Shown: piece by piece, positions 33,297 through 44,838 of the stretch | How the letters are laid out: each line of letters starts with the position of its first letter | How positions within the stretch are numbered: position 1 is the first letter of the stretch | NCBI GenBank assembly: GCA_028274465.1 | Contig: CM051457.1 | Coordinates: 114,265,982-114,329,981, forward strand | Length of the DNA: 64,000 bases | Origin: Plantago ovata | Taxonomy: Eukaryota; Streptophyta; Magnoliopsida; Lamiales; Plantaginaceae | Direction: 5' to 3' | The notes under the pieces: model-generated | Told to the model about the DNA's origin: nothing | Seen by the model: only the letters and a program-made list of their open reading frames with translations | Databases searched by the model: none | Program-made: the position numbers and the translations under genes

Positions 33297-34960
33297 TAAT
33301 TCTTCTTTGAGACGGATCTCGGGGTTAACTTAAACTTTGGCCTAAAATAATTTTAAACTCAATTTGACACATCAAGACCAAACAACTTCAATTTTAATTT
33401 ATTATACAGTTGACTCTAAAACTTTCTATTTTATGTTAATTGATGAATCGTTTTTTCACCAATTAAATTTGTTTAAAAGCCAAAGAACACTTATCACTAT
33501 ACAAATCAGAGTGGAATGGCAAGTTGTCCCCGAGTGTCGTTCTCTCGGGACCTAACGTGGCTTTGTTTGAGGTTTTTGTATGCTATTTCAGTCAACGAGT
33601 TCAAAGTGGTTTTTGAAAATGGGTTTAGACCACAACAAACTAGAATCGAATTTGTTTGTAATCAAAGATGGAAAACGGTTGGTGGTATAAAGCGAATTAG
33701 CATGTATGGATTACGAATATGCTCACAAGTTCAGTGCGTAAAACCTTCGACTAAGTCTGCTAAGCAACCGTCTAGGTAACTTTCAAGACACACATCATAA
33801 AAGATCACTATCAATACTTTAGAGGTGCTTGTCACCAACACCATTTATCTAGCATGCTGCAAATCACAAACATACAATCCTATAGCTTTCATTGACCAAG
33901 AGATTGTCACGATTCTCTAATTCGAATATGTTTTATAGGCAACTATGAATCATATGAAGCAATTTGCAGCAAGATTGAATCACAATCTCATGTAAGCATA
34001 AACATAATCCAAAACATGCATATTCTACATTCTACCACCAACACAAAGGATTTAGCTACTAATATTCAATAACGTAAACATCATTTCATATGAGTTGTTA
34101 CAGGAAAACATTTGATCAAACTACTAGATAAGAGATTGATACAAGTTACCACCAAAGCTGTCACTATTCGGTGGAATTGATGAAAAACCTTTCCGTAGAT
34201 GAAAATATTATGCAATCCTATGGCCAAATCTTCAATCAAAATGTGAATTACCATGTAAATCTGAGTTCTAGGGTAAAAATTGGGGCCAGAAGCTCTCCAA
34301 AGTTCGAATGCTAAGTTTGAATGTCAAAATGTAACTACAAAATTGAGTTCAAATGACATAATTTGATTCTGTAACCGACGCCAAGCGGACCGCTTTGCTT
34401 CTGCCAAGCGGTCCGCTTGGTTGCTGGCAACTCTCTTGAAATTCTCTGTTCCCAGGCGGACAACTTGGCTTCTGGAAGCGGACTACTTGCTATGTGGGGC
34501 AGATTTTCACTTGAAAACTCAATCCTTTGCCCACGAACGGCCTTCAAATGCCTTGGACTCGTCCTTCTCAACACTTATTGGGGCTCGGACACTCACGAAC
34601 AAAGCCATGGAGGTCGAAGAACTTCAACGGGGCCATTTTCCATCAAAATACTCGTTTTTATCTCCAAAAACACCGTTTCGTACCTAAGTGCCTGAAAATG
34701 CAGAAAACACAACACTTGACACTATTCTACAAAAGTAACCAAAAAACTAAGCAAAAAGACAGCAAAAGAAGGTAAAAAAGAGTCAAAAGACAAGATGAAC
34801 GCGTCAAAAATATGTTCATCATTAATTCCTTTAGAGACGGATCTCGGGGGTTAACTTAAACTTTGGCCTAAAATAATTTTAAACTCAATTTGACACATCA
34901 AGACCAAACAACTTCAATTTCAATTTATTATACATTTGACTCTAAAATTTCCTATTTTAT
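33297..34960. repeat. Direct repeats of about 140 bp bracketing a 1.4-kb block
   Basis: 33297-33437 and 34823-34960 are near-identical (GAGACGGATCTCGGGG, TTTGGCCTAAAATAATTTTA, CATCAAGACCAAACAACTTC). The interior has CCCCGAGTGTCGTTCTCTCG and repeated AAGCGGNCCGCTT words (34380-34430) but no protein domain. The arms could be terminal repeats of a non-coding element or a local duplication. They do not start with TG or end with CA. Confidence 0.6.
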
Positions 34961-35129
34961 GAAAATGACACTACAAAATTAGTCCACATAATATATCTAA
35001 ATTTTAAAATGGTCTCATATATTATTGTAAAATAAACCCAACAAAATTTACATTTCAAAATGTAGGAAAACAAGATTTAAATGTATGTTAGGACGAGTTA
35101 GCATGGAAATAGTAGTGGGCCGAACCAAA

Positions 35130-35322
35130 ATAGTGGGGCTGGTAGGGATGGGGGTTTGGTACGGGATTTCGGGTAATTTCTGATCCCGATTGGGATTTTC
35201 CCGAATATCCCGATCCCGACAATTCCGATCCCGTTTGGAAAATTTCTCGAATTTCCATATACAAATGTGAGACGGGATAGGGATTGATTTTGTCTCCCTA
35301 ATAGGATTCGGGATCCCGAACG

Positions 35323-35364
<42 letters not shown>

Positions 35365-35870
35365 CACGAGACCTTGACCTAGAAAGCAAAAATCCTAACT
35401 TCTTTCATCCCAAAGCGAGGCGTGACGGCAACTCAGCAAGACTAGCTAGCTTGTAATTCAACATATAGCTTCCACACCAAGTCCTAAATTTTCAGGTGAG
35501 TATTGTATGTTAGTAGTCACGTAGTATGTAATATGTTGATGTATTGCATGATGAGATAGGCCTAGTTTGTTCGACAAGATTGTGTTCAGGTGTTTTAATT
35601 GCGAGTACATGACTTGCTGCCATGTTTCAATTGCTATATTTAATTTTAATTCAATGGACAAGTTTTCATTGTACTACTTATAATGAAACCGGCACAAATA
35701 TACAAATGAACACCCGAATTCCCGCCCGACTCCCGAAATTCCAATCCCGAAAAATCCCGACATTATTTGGGATGGAATTGGGACGTGAAAAAATTATCCC
35801 GATCCCGAAATCCAAAATCCCGCAATTCCCGCCCGACCCGGCTAGGGCTGGGCTGAGTGAAGAGATGAAG
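35130..35870. mobile_element. Possible hAT-like non-autonomous element with CCCGAT-rich ends
   Basis: 35140-35330 and 35700-35850 are packed with TCCCGATCCCGA / CGGGATTTCGGG words. The left end resembles TAGGGATGGG, a common hAT-type start. A TA microsatellite lies at 35327-35362. I could not define inverted termini or an 8-bp target duplication. Confidence 0.35.
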
Positions 35871-36421
35871 AGCAACAGTAGCAATTAGCCAACCACGGGC
35901 ACGCGCGTGCATGGATAACTATTTAAGCGCGCGCGCAGTCAAGTCAAGACATGCAGTTCTGTCACTATTGAATGTCGAGCCTTTTGCTATGCCTATGACT
36001 ATATAGCTAGCCCATGGTGAGCTGACTGGAGACTGCTGTAGCGGGTAAAATCCATTTTTGAATTTTGGTAATCCAAATTTGATACGTGTCCAATTTATAT
36101 ATTCGATATTGATTATATCCAATTTAGGTATTTTATTGTAACTTGTTGTTTATTTTTTGTACTTTTTCAATTTAGTATAAAAAAGGTGAACAATATGAGG
36201 GTGTAACAAACACTCAACGGCCTAGATCGAAAATGACGAAAAATCGGAACCAGAAATTATGAAAAAGATAGAAAAATGAGTGTGTAATGTATACTTTTTG
36301 GTACTTTAAATTACGAAAATTGAATTTAACTGCGCGTACAATGCGTGTATATTTTTCTTATTGTTTTGAAATTTTTACATGTCTAGTAATTGTTGTCATG
36401 CGTTCATACTTTTCAATTGTT
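35871..36421. other. Intergenic, no gene seen
   Basis: Contains a GCGCGC-rich stretch (35898-35940), otherwise AT-rich. Confidence 0.45.
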
Positions 36422-36423
36422 TA

Positions 36424-36663
36424 CTACTTCCTCCATTTCATTAATAACTTCCTAAGGGGACTATTCATTGCGACCTTTGACCATGTATAACTCCTAAATT
36501 ACATTAGAGAAAAATATAATAAAATTATATTATGAAATTGAATGGAGTATATTTTCATAATCAACTTTTAATTTATATTGATACAGTTTAATTTAAAAGT
36601 TATACGTGGTCAAAGGTTGCGATGAATAGTCTCCTTAGGAAGTAACTAATGAAACGGAGTAAG
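36424..36663. mobile_element. Stowaway-type MITE with long inverted termini
   Basis: 240 bp with inverted termini of about 60 bp: the left arm (CTTCCTCCATTTCATTAATA, TTCATTGCGACCTTTGACCA) is mirrored by the right arm (GGTCAAAGGTTGCGATGAAT, AATGAAACGGAG). TA lies at both ends (36422-36423 and 36664-36665), as expected for a Tc1/mariner-type target. It has no coding capacity. Confidence 0.88.
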
Positions 36664-37401
36664 TATTAAATTAAGAAAGTATCAAAATTGAACAATATGT
36701 TACTATAAAGTATTCATACGCTTTTTTAGATTGTTTACGTTTGCTTTTGGAACGGTTTTTAAGGGGGTTGGTATAATGGGTGTAGTGTTTAAGTTAGTGG
36801 CAGGATCCACAATAAAGTTGTGAGATAAAAGGTTGCCAAAAAGGAAACGTAAACAATCTAAAGAAACGGACTAAAATGGAATACGTAAACAATCTAAAGA
36901 AATAGATGAGTACATAAATTGGACATAACCACTATCGAGTAATATACGACTCCTCGTTATTACTCGAACGATTTAAAAAAAGAAAATAAAAAAAAAGAAA
37001 AACAAAGAAGAAGAATTGTAGATAGATTATGTTATAAAAGTTAAAATTAGATCGCTACATATATAAAATCACCATTAACAACTCTTGTTTTAACGTCTTA
37101 TTTATTCTTAATTATTTTTCTAGAAGTCGTTCCAGCAATAGCAATTAAATTCTCTTAACTTTTTAAAATTCAGTTCTTTTGTAGATACAAAAGCATAATA
37201 TTGGGCCTTGAATGGTTTGAGTAATTCCAAGGGAAAAGAAAAGATGCCATATCTGTAATGGTGTTTTTCTAGGACCCAAAGTATCAAATTAAATAGAGTA
37301 CAAATGCGTTACGAATCTCAAATAACAAAGATCTCACTAAATCACTATAGTCCAATACGAATCACAATAGATCTTCTGTAGGTGCAATGTCTAGTTCTAA
37401 G
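36664..37401. other. Intergenic, no gene seen
   Basis: Short repeats of AACAATCTAAAGAAA near 36850 and 36890, otherwise AT-rich. Confidence 0.45.
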
Positions 37402-39293
37402 TGTTGATGGGTAAAGTATTAGTTCTTTCTAATCCGTGGGCGTCCTCCGCTCTTTATGTCTTGAAGGACCCGAAACATGCTTTTGAAGGGGGGGGGGGGT
37501 AGTAACGATTACCCGGTTTGTCTAGTGATCAAACCGGATGAACGACTGCACGAGTAGAGGATTACAAAGGCCTTTAGTAAATAAGATAGAACTTAGAGTA
37601 AAGATTGATTACCTTTAGGCATGAATAGTGACACCTATTTATAGTGTTTCCCAAAGAGTAGTGAGATTCATGAGATCGCATCAAGTGTAAGGCTACGATT
37701 GCATCTTCAAGAGGTTAAAGCCTATTAGTGCCTTAATGGGCTTGGGCCACATCCCAAATTAGAGTTTCCCCAAGGCTAAGATAGTAATTTTACCATGTAG
37801 AATGCTTTAGAACTTCTAGTTTCGTTGACTGTCCGACCTTAAGCCCGAGTCCAATATCCGACCTAGGTGTCCGAGCTCATGTTCCAGGTACAAATTTCTA
37901 TACCCTTACAATACGTATCTCTGAGCACATGTGGTCCGAGTTATATGTAACTCGGACACTTAACATTTTCACTCTGACGTAGAGTGCCATGTTGCTTCTT
38001 GGTCCGACTTCCTAGGGTACTCGGACCCTTACTTTCTCTAGCACCTTGGTAGACTTTTATCTCTTGGTCCTCTGAGACAAACAACTCGAACCATGCCAAT
38101 CGGACAACACGTGAGTTGTAGGTCGGACTATAGATTACTTCTTGGTTTAAGGCTAGAACCAGGATACTGGTCGGACCAAGCCCAAGGTGTCGGACCTTGA
38201 TGCCTTGTAGGTCGGACCCAGTAGTGTTAAAGTCGTCCTTTAATTCGTATAACGAATCGGACATATTTCAACACTAACACTAAGTGACTCTTTATGACTT
38301 TGGTTGTACCTGAGAATGACAAATGCACGTGTGGAAGTGTGATTATGCTGGTTTGCCTGAGGTCAAACCGGTACGAAACTTTACTTAAAGGGAGTTGTAT
38401 ACTCTCCTTGTCTAAGAGTAATTAGTGAGAGTAGTCAATACTTGATACCTTAAATTTTGGGGATTGGTGCCCTTTTATACTCTTTGGTTGTCTCCATGTC
38501 GGTCCAATCATTCTCTGCCATCTGTCACCTTCTCCTTCTTCCACGTGTACTCGATAGTCCCAACATTGATCTTCATGGGCTTGGCCAGGCCCAACTAGGG
38601 TGAATCCTCTTGTATCTTCTGGAAACTCTAAACTTCCTCCGCAACTCAAATCCTCCGCGGCTCTTGGTAAGTCTCTTCTTGGTTTCAACCTTATAGAAAA
38701 ACAGATAAGTATTAAAGGTTCGTAATAAATGAGAATCGTAAGGTCTGACCTGGTTTAATCCCTGGATAAAATGCTCCATCCGTATTTACAAATCTCCGTA
38801 TCTATTTGAAAGCAAGTTCCTGCAACATTTCAATCAGAAGGGTCAAATGGTAAGGCTAAGGAATAAAAGAGATAATGAACGTCTAACCTGACTTTAGTAA
38901 CGTACACTCAAGAAACCATCCGCATCTCGAAGTATCTTGAGCTCTTCAAGTAAAAACATCTTGATCTTCCAAATGCCTTATAATAATAATCTGGGACCTT
39001 TTCATATTCTGCTCACTCAGGAGACACGTACAGATCGAGGTTTGTACACATGCAGGCAGGGGAAACCATTCACATCTCGAAGTGTCTTGAGCTCTCCAAG
39101 TAAAAACATCTTGATCTCAAAAATGCCGTATAATAATAATCTGGGACCTTTTCATATTTTGCTCAGGAGACACGTACAGATCGAGATTCGTACACATGCG
39201 GGATGGGAGAACTTCATGATACTTAGATCGTGACCACACTCCTTAGTTCGTGTGATTCGCGATATACGGATTAGACATATTTCAATATCAACA
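37402..39293. repeat. Non-coding repeat block, possible LTR-derived
   Basis: The block opens TGTTGATGGG and ends TTTCAATATCAACA, giving a 7-bp inverted TGTTGAT/ATCAACA. A related end (GGACATATTTCAACACTA) also occurs near 38260. It contains a pure G run (37488-37498) and repeated GGTCGGAC words at 38090-38220. No protein domain and no clear target duplication were found. Confidence 0.35.
38913..39205. repeat. Tandem duplication, unit about 149 bp
   Basis: 38913-39061 and 39062-39205 are two head-to-tail copies (CATCTCGAAGT, CTTGAGCTCT, AAAAACATCTTGAT, ATAATAATAATCTGGGACCT, GACACGTACAGATCGAG). The small ORF across them encodes the same 37-residue stretch twice and is not a known protein. Confidence 0.9.
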
Positions 39294-39569
39294 ATATCAT
39301 ATCAAATCAAATGCAAGTATGCAAATCCAAAACATATCAAATTCAAATGTATAACGTGGTGTGAAAACCAAACACCATAACAAAATGTATAAAAATCCAA
39401 ACCATTTTACATTAAAAAAAATGTAAATTGGAGGGGTATATATATATCCAAACCATTTCTTTTTTATTTATTATATTTTTATATATTTATTTTTTAACGC
39501 AAAATTTTATGATCGTACTATACTTAATTTAAAATAATCATATATATTCTTATGAAAAACAAACATACT

Positions 39570-40030
39570 TCCTATGTCTAATAGTAAATGTAACACTTGA
39601 TTTTGTTTGTTTTTTTTTGGTCATTTTGACATTAAATTATTCTTAAATGGCAAGAGATAATGACGCACATGACAATATATTCGACTGATGAAGAACACCA
39701 ATTAACATGTGAAAACTGCATTGCAGATTTCGAAGTTGAATGTTCTAAAGCCTACAGATGTATCAGATGGTTCTTAACTCATTGGAAAAATACTTTTCAT
39801 ACGTCTAATATCGTTTAAATCAAAACTATTCATTGCATAACTACAAAAACTATATATATTTATAAGACATCATTTATGTTAAGTTCAATTACTCAATTAA
39901 TTATTTTTTGATTGCGCATGAAGTCATTATGTGAAAATTATATATTTAATCCATTCATTTCAATACATTATTTAATAAAACAACAATATTTTATAAGATT
40001 ACGGTTCACTACGCAGTTGCTAATATAAAG
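39570..40030 (+). mobile_element. Non-autonomous repeat (copy 2 of the 19.5-kb element)
   Basis: This is the reverse complement of 19517-19980 in outline: CTTCCTATGTCTAATAGTAAATG at the start, CATTTTGACATTAAATTATTCTTAA, CCTACAGATGTATCAGATGG, then GATTACGGTTCACTACGCAGTTG at the end. The 3' hairpin is decayed here. No coding sequence. Confidence 0.65.
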
Positions 40031-40199
40031 GATAAGCATAAAGATAATGTGCTCATAAAATTTGAACTCGTCTATCATCCATCACTTTCATGAAAATGCA
40101 ATAATGCATCAATAATACCAGCTCTAAAGTGTCTCCATAAATTGTTTGCGGACTAACTAAAGGCACCATATGCATCGATGTCTATATATGATGATCATC

Positions 40200-40355
40200 A
40201 ATGGTGATTTCAATAATACCAGCTCTAAAGTGTCTCCATGGTGTTGGGTGTTTGTCTGTTTTTTTGTGTGCATTACTTATGCACTATTCTACTGTACTTG
40301 TCTTTTTATTAATAAAATTTTGTTGTTTAAAAAAATAAAATAATGGTGATTTCAA
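40200..40355 (+). mobile_element. Minimal LINE 3'-end insertion with 14-bp target duplication
   Basis: AATGGTGATTTCAA occurs at 40200-40213 and 40342-40355. Between them are 26 bp identical to nearby flank (40113-40138) and about 100 bp of LINE 3' end, with the stem-loop GTGCAT-TACTT-ATGCAC (40268-40284), TTATTAATAAAATTTT and an A-rich tail. Confidence 0.85.
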
Positions 40356-42234
40356 AGTGGCAATTAATTAAAATTAATTAATCTTGCATGTGGTAGCTCT
40401 TGAAATGACATCATATCATGTACGTAATTAATTTGTTTGTTGTTTTTAAACATGATACTAAGGGAAGGACCATTTGGTACCAGCAGGCAAATAGGTACAA
40501 TGACTACCAAAGATCTTCCCATTTAGAGCAAATTTAGTGCCGTCCGATCGAAATGGGGGGATATGTATTCCTACGGTCCTACGTACCTATGCATACGTGC
40601 TTTTTTTTTTTTTAAATGACGAACTATATATAAAAAACAACGATCTTCAGCTAATTTCAAAATCCATGTGTACCAGAGTCACAAGTCACAACCATACTTT
40701 ATATATGTTGTTGCTTCAATTAATCTCGGACATTTGTTAGCTGCTAGTACCGTTAGAGATGAGCATGGTGCTGATAGTTTACCGTTTCAGAACCCAGACT
40801 TGTAATCTTTTGATTGAAGTTTAATATAATCATTTATTTCTAAAGAAAAAAAAAACAATTAATTATTATATTTTAAATAGTTTAACACTTTATTTTGTTA
40901 AGTTTTATTAGTTGACTTCATATTATTTTCAAATCATATTAGAAAAATAATTGAAAACATTATACTATAAAACTAGAATGTCTGTATATTTTTGTGTAGT
41001 ATAAAGTTTAATTTTTTTCTTGCATAATTTGAAATTAATTTTAGGTTAAACTAATCCTAAAAAAATCTACAAAATGGATTGTTAAATTATTAAGAGACGG
41101 AGAAAGTACATTCCAACTAATTAAGTAACATGTACTGTAATATTATTTTTCATATTATTTCATTGTTACTTTTAAAATTATGTGAGGAAGTTTTATCGTG
41201 AGTACTCCTTCTGTCCCAGTAGAAATTATTCAGTTTTATTTTTTTCGATCAATAATTTTCAACTTTGACTTTCGATTACTTTTAAACTATAATAATAAAA
41301 TATGAGTTACGTTAAATACAGGTAAAGAAATTACTAAATGCAGGACAACTTAAATTGATTTGTCCGGCATTGCCCTTAAAAAATCTAATTGATATCTTGC
41401 CTTGCAAGTCCTTAATATTTCATCTAGTTACAATAATATACACTTTTCGTGTAAATTTAGAAGAATGAAAGAAGAAGAGGAAATGGAAGAATAAAAACAA
41501 AATTATTCATAAACCTTATGTACATAGGAAATTGAAGACGAGCCACAATTCAATGTAAGCAAAATTGGAAGTGATGAAGAGCTCCCATGACATGAAGATG
41601 ATTGTTTCAAGGTAACTATGTATTTTTTCAATATATCGTTTAAGTTCATTTTTTCCACTAATATTTTTGGTAAAAAAATGTTGGTTTTTAAGTTCATGCC
41701 ATTAAGACTGCTATTGGGCATGGCGCCTAACCCCAACGCCAAACTTTATTCTTGGCGGTGGAAACTGGCGCCAGTTAGTTGTAGTGACTATTGTAGCCAG
41801 CGCCGTTAACTTCATATGGCGTTGTTTACGACTGCCAACATCTCTAACAGGCGTTAGTTTTCAGCGCCATAGTAATTGAATGGCTTCAAACTACACTAAC
41901 ATTTATTGTTGTAGAAACTTGACTAACCCCTCTTGTTTGTGTCTGCTTGTTGATATTGGTTGATGGTGTTAATTAGAAGTGTAGAATATGAATCATTGAT
42001 AGAGTAGAGTTTTGATTATATTAGTTGTGTTATGATTTAGGGCTGGAATGAAAAATTGAAAACATAAAGGGTTATATCGATAAATAGTATGAAAAATATT
42101 ATAAAAGTACACTACTACTGTAATTATAAGTTTACGTTATCTTGCATTTAGTATTTTCTGATTCTGCATTTAACATTCGTGTAAAATATTCAATAAAATT
42201 ATATCATGAAAATTTAGGTTCTATATTTCCATTA
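40356..42234. other. Intergenic DNA with a Stowaway-like MITE fragment
   Basis: 41204-41310 (CTCCTTCTGTCCCAGTAG, TTTCAACTTTGACTTTCG) resembles the left arm of the MITE interrupted at 42250. 41715-41875 is GC-richer with GGCGCC / GGCGTT words and no frame of note. No gene seen. Confidence 0.45.
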
Positions 42235-42843
42235 CTCCCTCCGTTCTCTCACTACAACACAAACATCTTTCAGAGACGGATCCATCTGTCGCTGAAAGCG
42301 ACCGATCGGTCGCTAATAATAATTAGCGACCGATCGGTGTTTTTAGCGACGGATAAAATCTACGTCGCTAAACCGTTAGATTAGCGACGGATAAGGAGGT
42401 TGACTTTTAGCAACCGATGACTCATCCGTTGCTAAGGTCCAAGCCACGTGGCTTGGGCCCCGGAGATCCAGCGACCGATAACTCATCCGTCGCTGGATCT
42501 CTGATGCTCTCAGTGACGGATGAGTTATCCGTCGCTGGAGCTCTGGCGCTCCCAGCAACGGATAAAGTCATCGGTTGCTAAAATTTTATTTTATTTTTTA
42601 ATTTTTTAGATATAATAATGAGAACCAAAATCAAATGCAACCTGTTCAATCAAGAAACATGTTACAGAAATTCTTATAGACCAAATAAACAAAAAAATAA
42701 TCCAAAAAAATCATAATAAATGTACCAAAACCCTCCATACATATAATAATAATCATACGTACACAATACTAATCCAAAATAATATCATAGCGTACACAGT
42801 ATTCATGTAGAAAATAGTAAATAGAGTCGAAAAGGATAGGGGA

Positions 42844-44838
42844 TCATGGAGAGGTAGGTGGTTCCATCCCCAGCTTCGAATACAACTGAGCAAACATAGT
42901 ATCATATTGAGCCTGCTTCGCAGCTAGCCTCTTCACCTCCTCATCCCTCTCCTGCAACTGAAGTAAGAGGGCCTGCTCTCGAGCGGAAGCTGCTGCTGAA
43001 GATGATAAAGATGTACCGGCACAGGAATGACGAGTCGGCCTCGAGTCCAATTCAGGGACGGCTGCTGCACTCCCCAGTCCCAAGCGACGGCCCTTCTCGT
43101 ATGGAGGATTCACCTTGAGGAAAATGGCATTCATTTCCTCAACAGTGAGATCCTGATCACGAATCCTGGCCTCGTTGGCCGTCTGAAATTATAAATCAAG
43201 AGTATAAGGTGTTAGTTATGTTGTTAATTAGTTATGAAATCATCAGTATCTAATAAACACATGTATTGTTGAACTTACCGCAATTGTTGTGGCCTCGTCA
43301 CACAACCACTATCCGTCCTTGGTCTTCTGACATCTCGAGAACAAGGTGAATAGGAGACTCTCCTTATCCTTCAACTGAATGACACATGAAAGCATCATAT
43401 ACTTAGTTTTAAAGTTCGAAATGCAAGTAAATAACAAGTATAAGAATGATGAATTCACAAAGTTAATACACTTACCTTCTGTCTCACATGTGCTGTAGCG
43501 ATCGACTCAGATCCAAAACGGTGTGTCACCAAGGTACGGCTCCCATCATTCGGTTGCTTCTTCCTGTTCTCAGTGTTCTGGTCAGCCTGCGCCTGGACTC
43601 TCTCGTTAGCCCAATACACCTTCCACGCCTCCCAAATTTCATCTCCGGGCCAATCACCGGTACGTGGACGGCCCTTTGTATACAGTTTCTTCATGTTATG
43701 AACCATGCACTTCTAAATGGAACTACCATGAGAGTTGAAGCTCCACCAGAGATCCATCAGCAATGCTTTCGGAAGGATGAAATCTTTCTACACAATTACA
43801 AATAAATATAGAAACACATACGTTGGTGAATACTTAAAAACATTCAAGTATAACAAGGGGAAACAACATGTATCGAATATATAACAAGGGGAAACAACAT
43901 CTATTCAAGTATATCGGTGACTAACATATCACCCAAGTTCAGTGGCTAACATACCACTCAAATATAGTGGCTACCATACCACTCACATTATCCTATATTT
44001 CAATAAAACAATGGTGGCTAACATATCACCCAAGTACAGTGGCTAACATACCACTCACACAAAGTGGCTAACATACCACTCACAACACAAACAATTAGGT
44101 AACTAATGTACGATTATTAACTCACCCTCAGCTCCTCGAACAACTCTCCCTTAATTTGGTCCGGGATGCAATGCCACTGGCTGCCACCCTCTTGCGGTGG
44201 GATCATCCTGTTCCGTATTATCCCACTGAGTACTTTGGCAGCGCGCTCCCCATACAACCTGTGAAGAACAGGTAAGTCAATAGTGAAACCTTCGGTTAGT
44301 TCGGTATATATATATATTAAAAGTTCGTAAATCAGTTAATGCCTAATACTTACTTCTCTCCATTGGGGTAAAGGACAGGGCGACCATTCCACATCAGACC
44401 ATCTTCCGGCCTTTGAAAGGGACAACCGTCGTCTGGAACGTGGGCCCACGGGTCGTGGAGGGAGGAATGAGGAGTCGAGCCCCTACTCGACCCAGGTGGA
44501 GTCCCAAAAACAGTAGGGGAGCCCTGCTGTGTGCCCTGCTCGGTGTCCTCTCCGTCGGTATCATCCCTCTGGGACTGCGAGGTCAGGTATCGTGGCCTCC
44601 TGGGTCGTGGCATCTGCAATAAAAAGATCCGTGTTAATACATACACAATTGAATATAAAACATGTAAAGTCATTAAGAGATAAAGTAAGGAACGACGCTG
44701 GACATTTGGGTGGTCACGCCAGTAGGCCTGCCAATACTCATGAAGGGGAGCTGGCATCCATTCCGAAGGCAGAACTCCCAACAGCCAGTTGGCTTTCCAA
44801 GCCTCAAGTAGGATATCCCCCAACGTAGGAACTGACAT
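42844..44838 (-). pseudogene. Plant Ptta/En/Spm-type transposase-associated protein (Transposase_24-like)
   Basis: Minus-strand exons: from 44838 (MSVPTLGDILLEAWKANWLL), 44613-44355, 44258-44126, 43787-43476, 43374-43279 and 43182-42844, with GT..AG junctions for the inner exons. Features include FGTPPGSSRGSTPHSS, RNRMIPPQEGGSQWHCIPDQ, KDFILPKALLMDLWW, WEAWKVYWANERVQAQADQN and a coiled-coil-like C-terminus (LLLQLQERDEEVKRLAAKQA). This type of protein is thought to bind the subterminal repeats. Two in-frame TAG codons (43713-43715 and 43309-43311) interrupt it, so the gene is probably dead. Naming rests on overall pattern, not on a search. Confidence 0.75.
43905..44085. repeat. Minisatellite, about 22-bp unit (AGTGGCTAACATACCACTCA)
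   Basis: About seven imperfect copies of AGTGGCTAACATACCACTCA lie in the intron between two exons of the CACTA-borne gene. Each unit is itself partly palindromic (AGTGG..CCACT). Confidence 0.85.

Noticed and set aside
43905-44085. CRISPR array (regular short repeats)
   Set aside because: Units are contiguous without unique spacers, in plant DNA inside a transposon intron.
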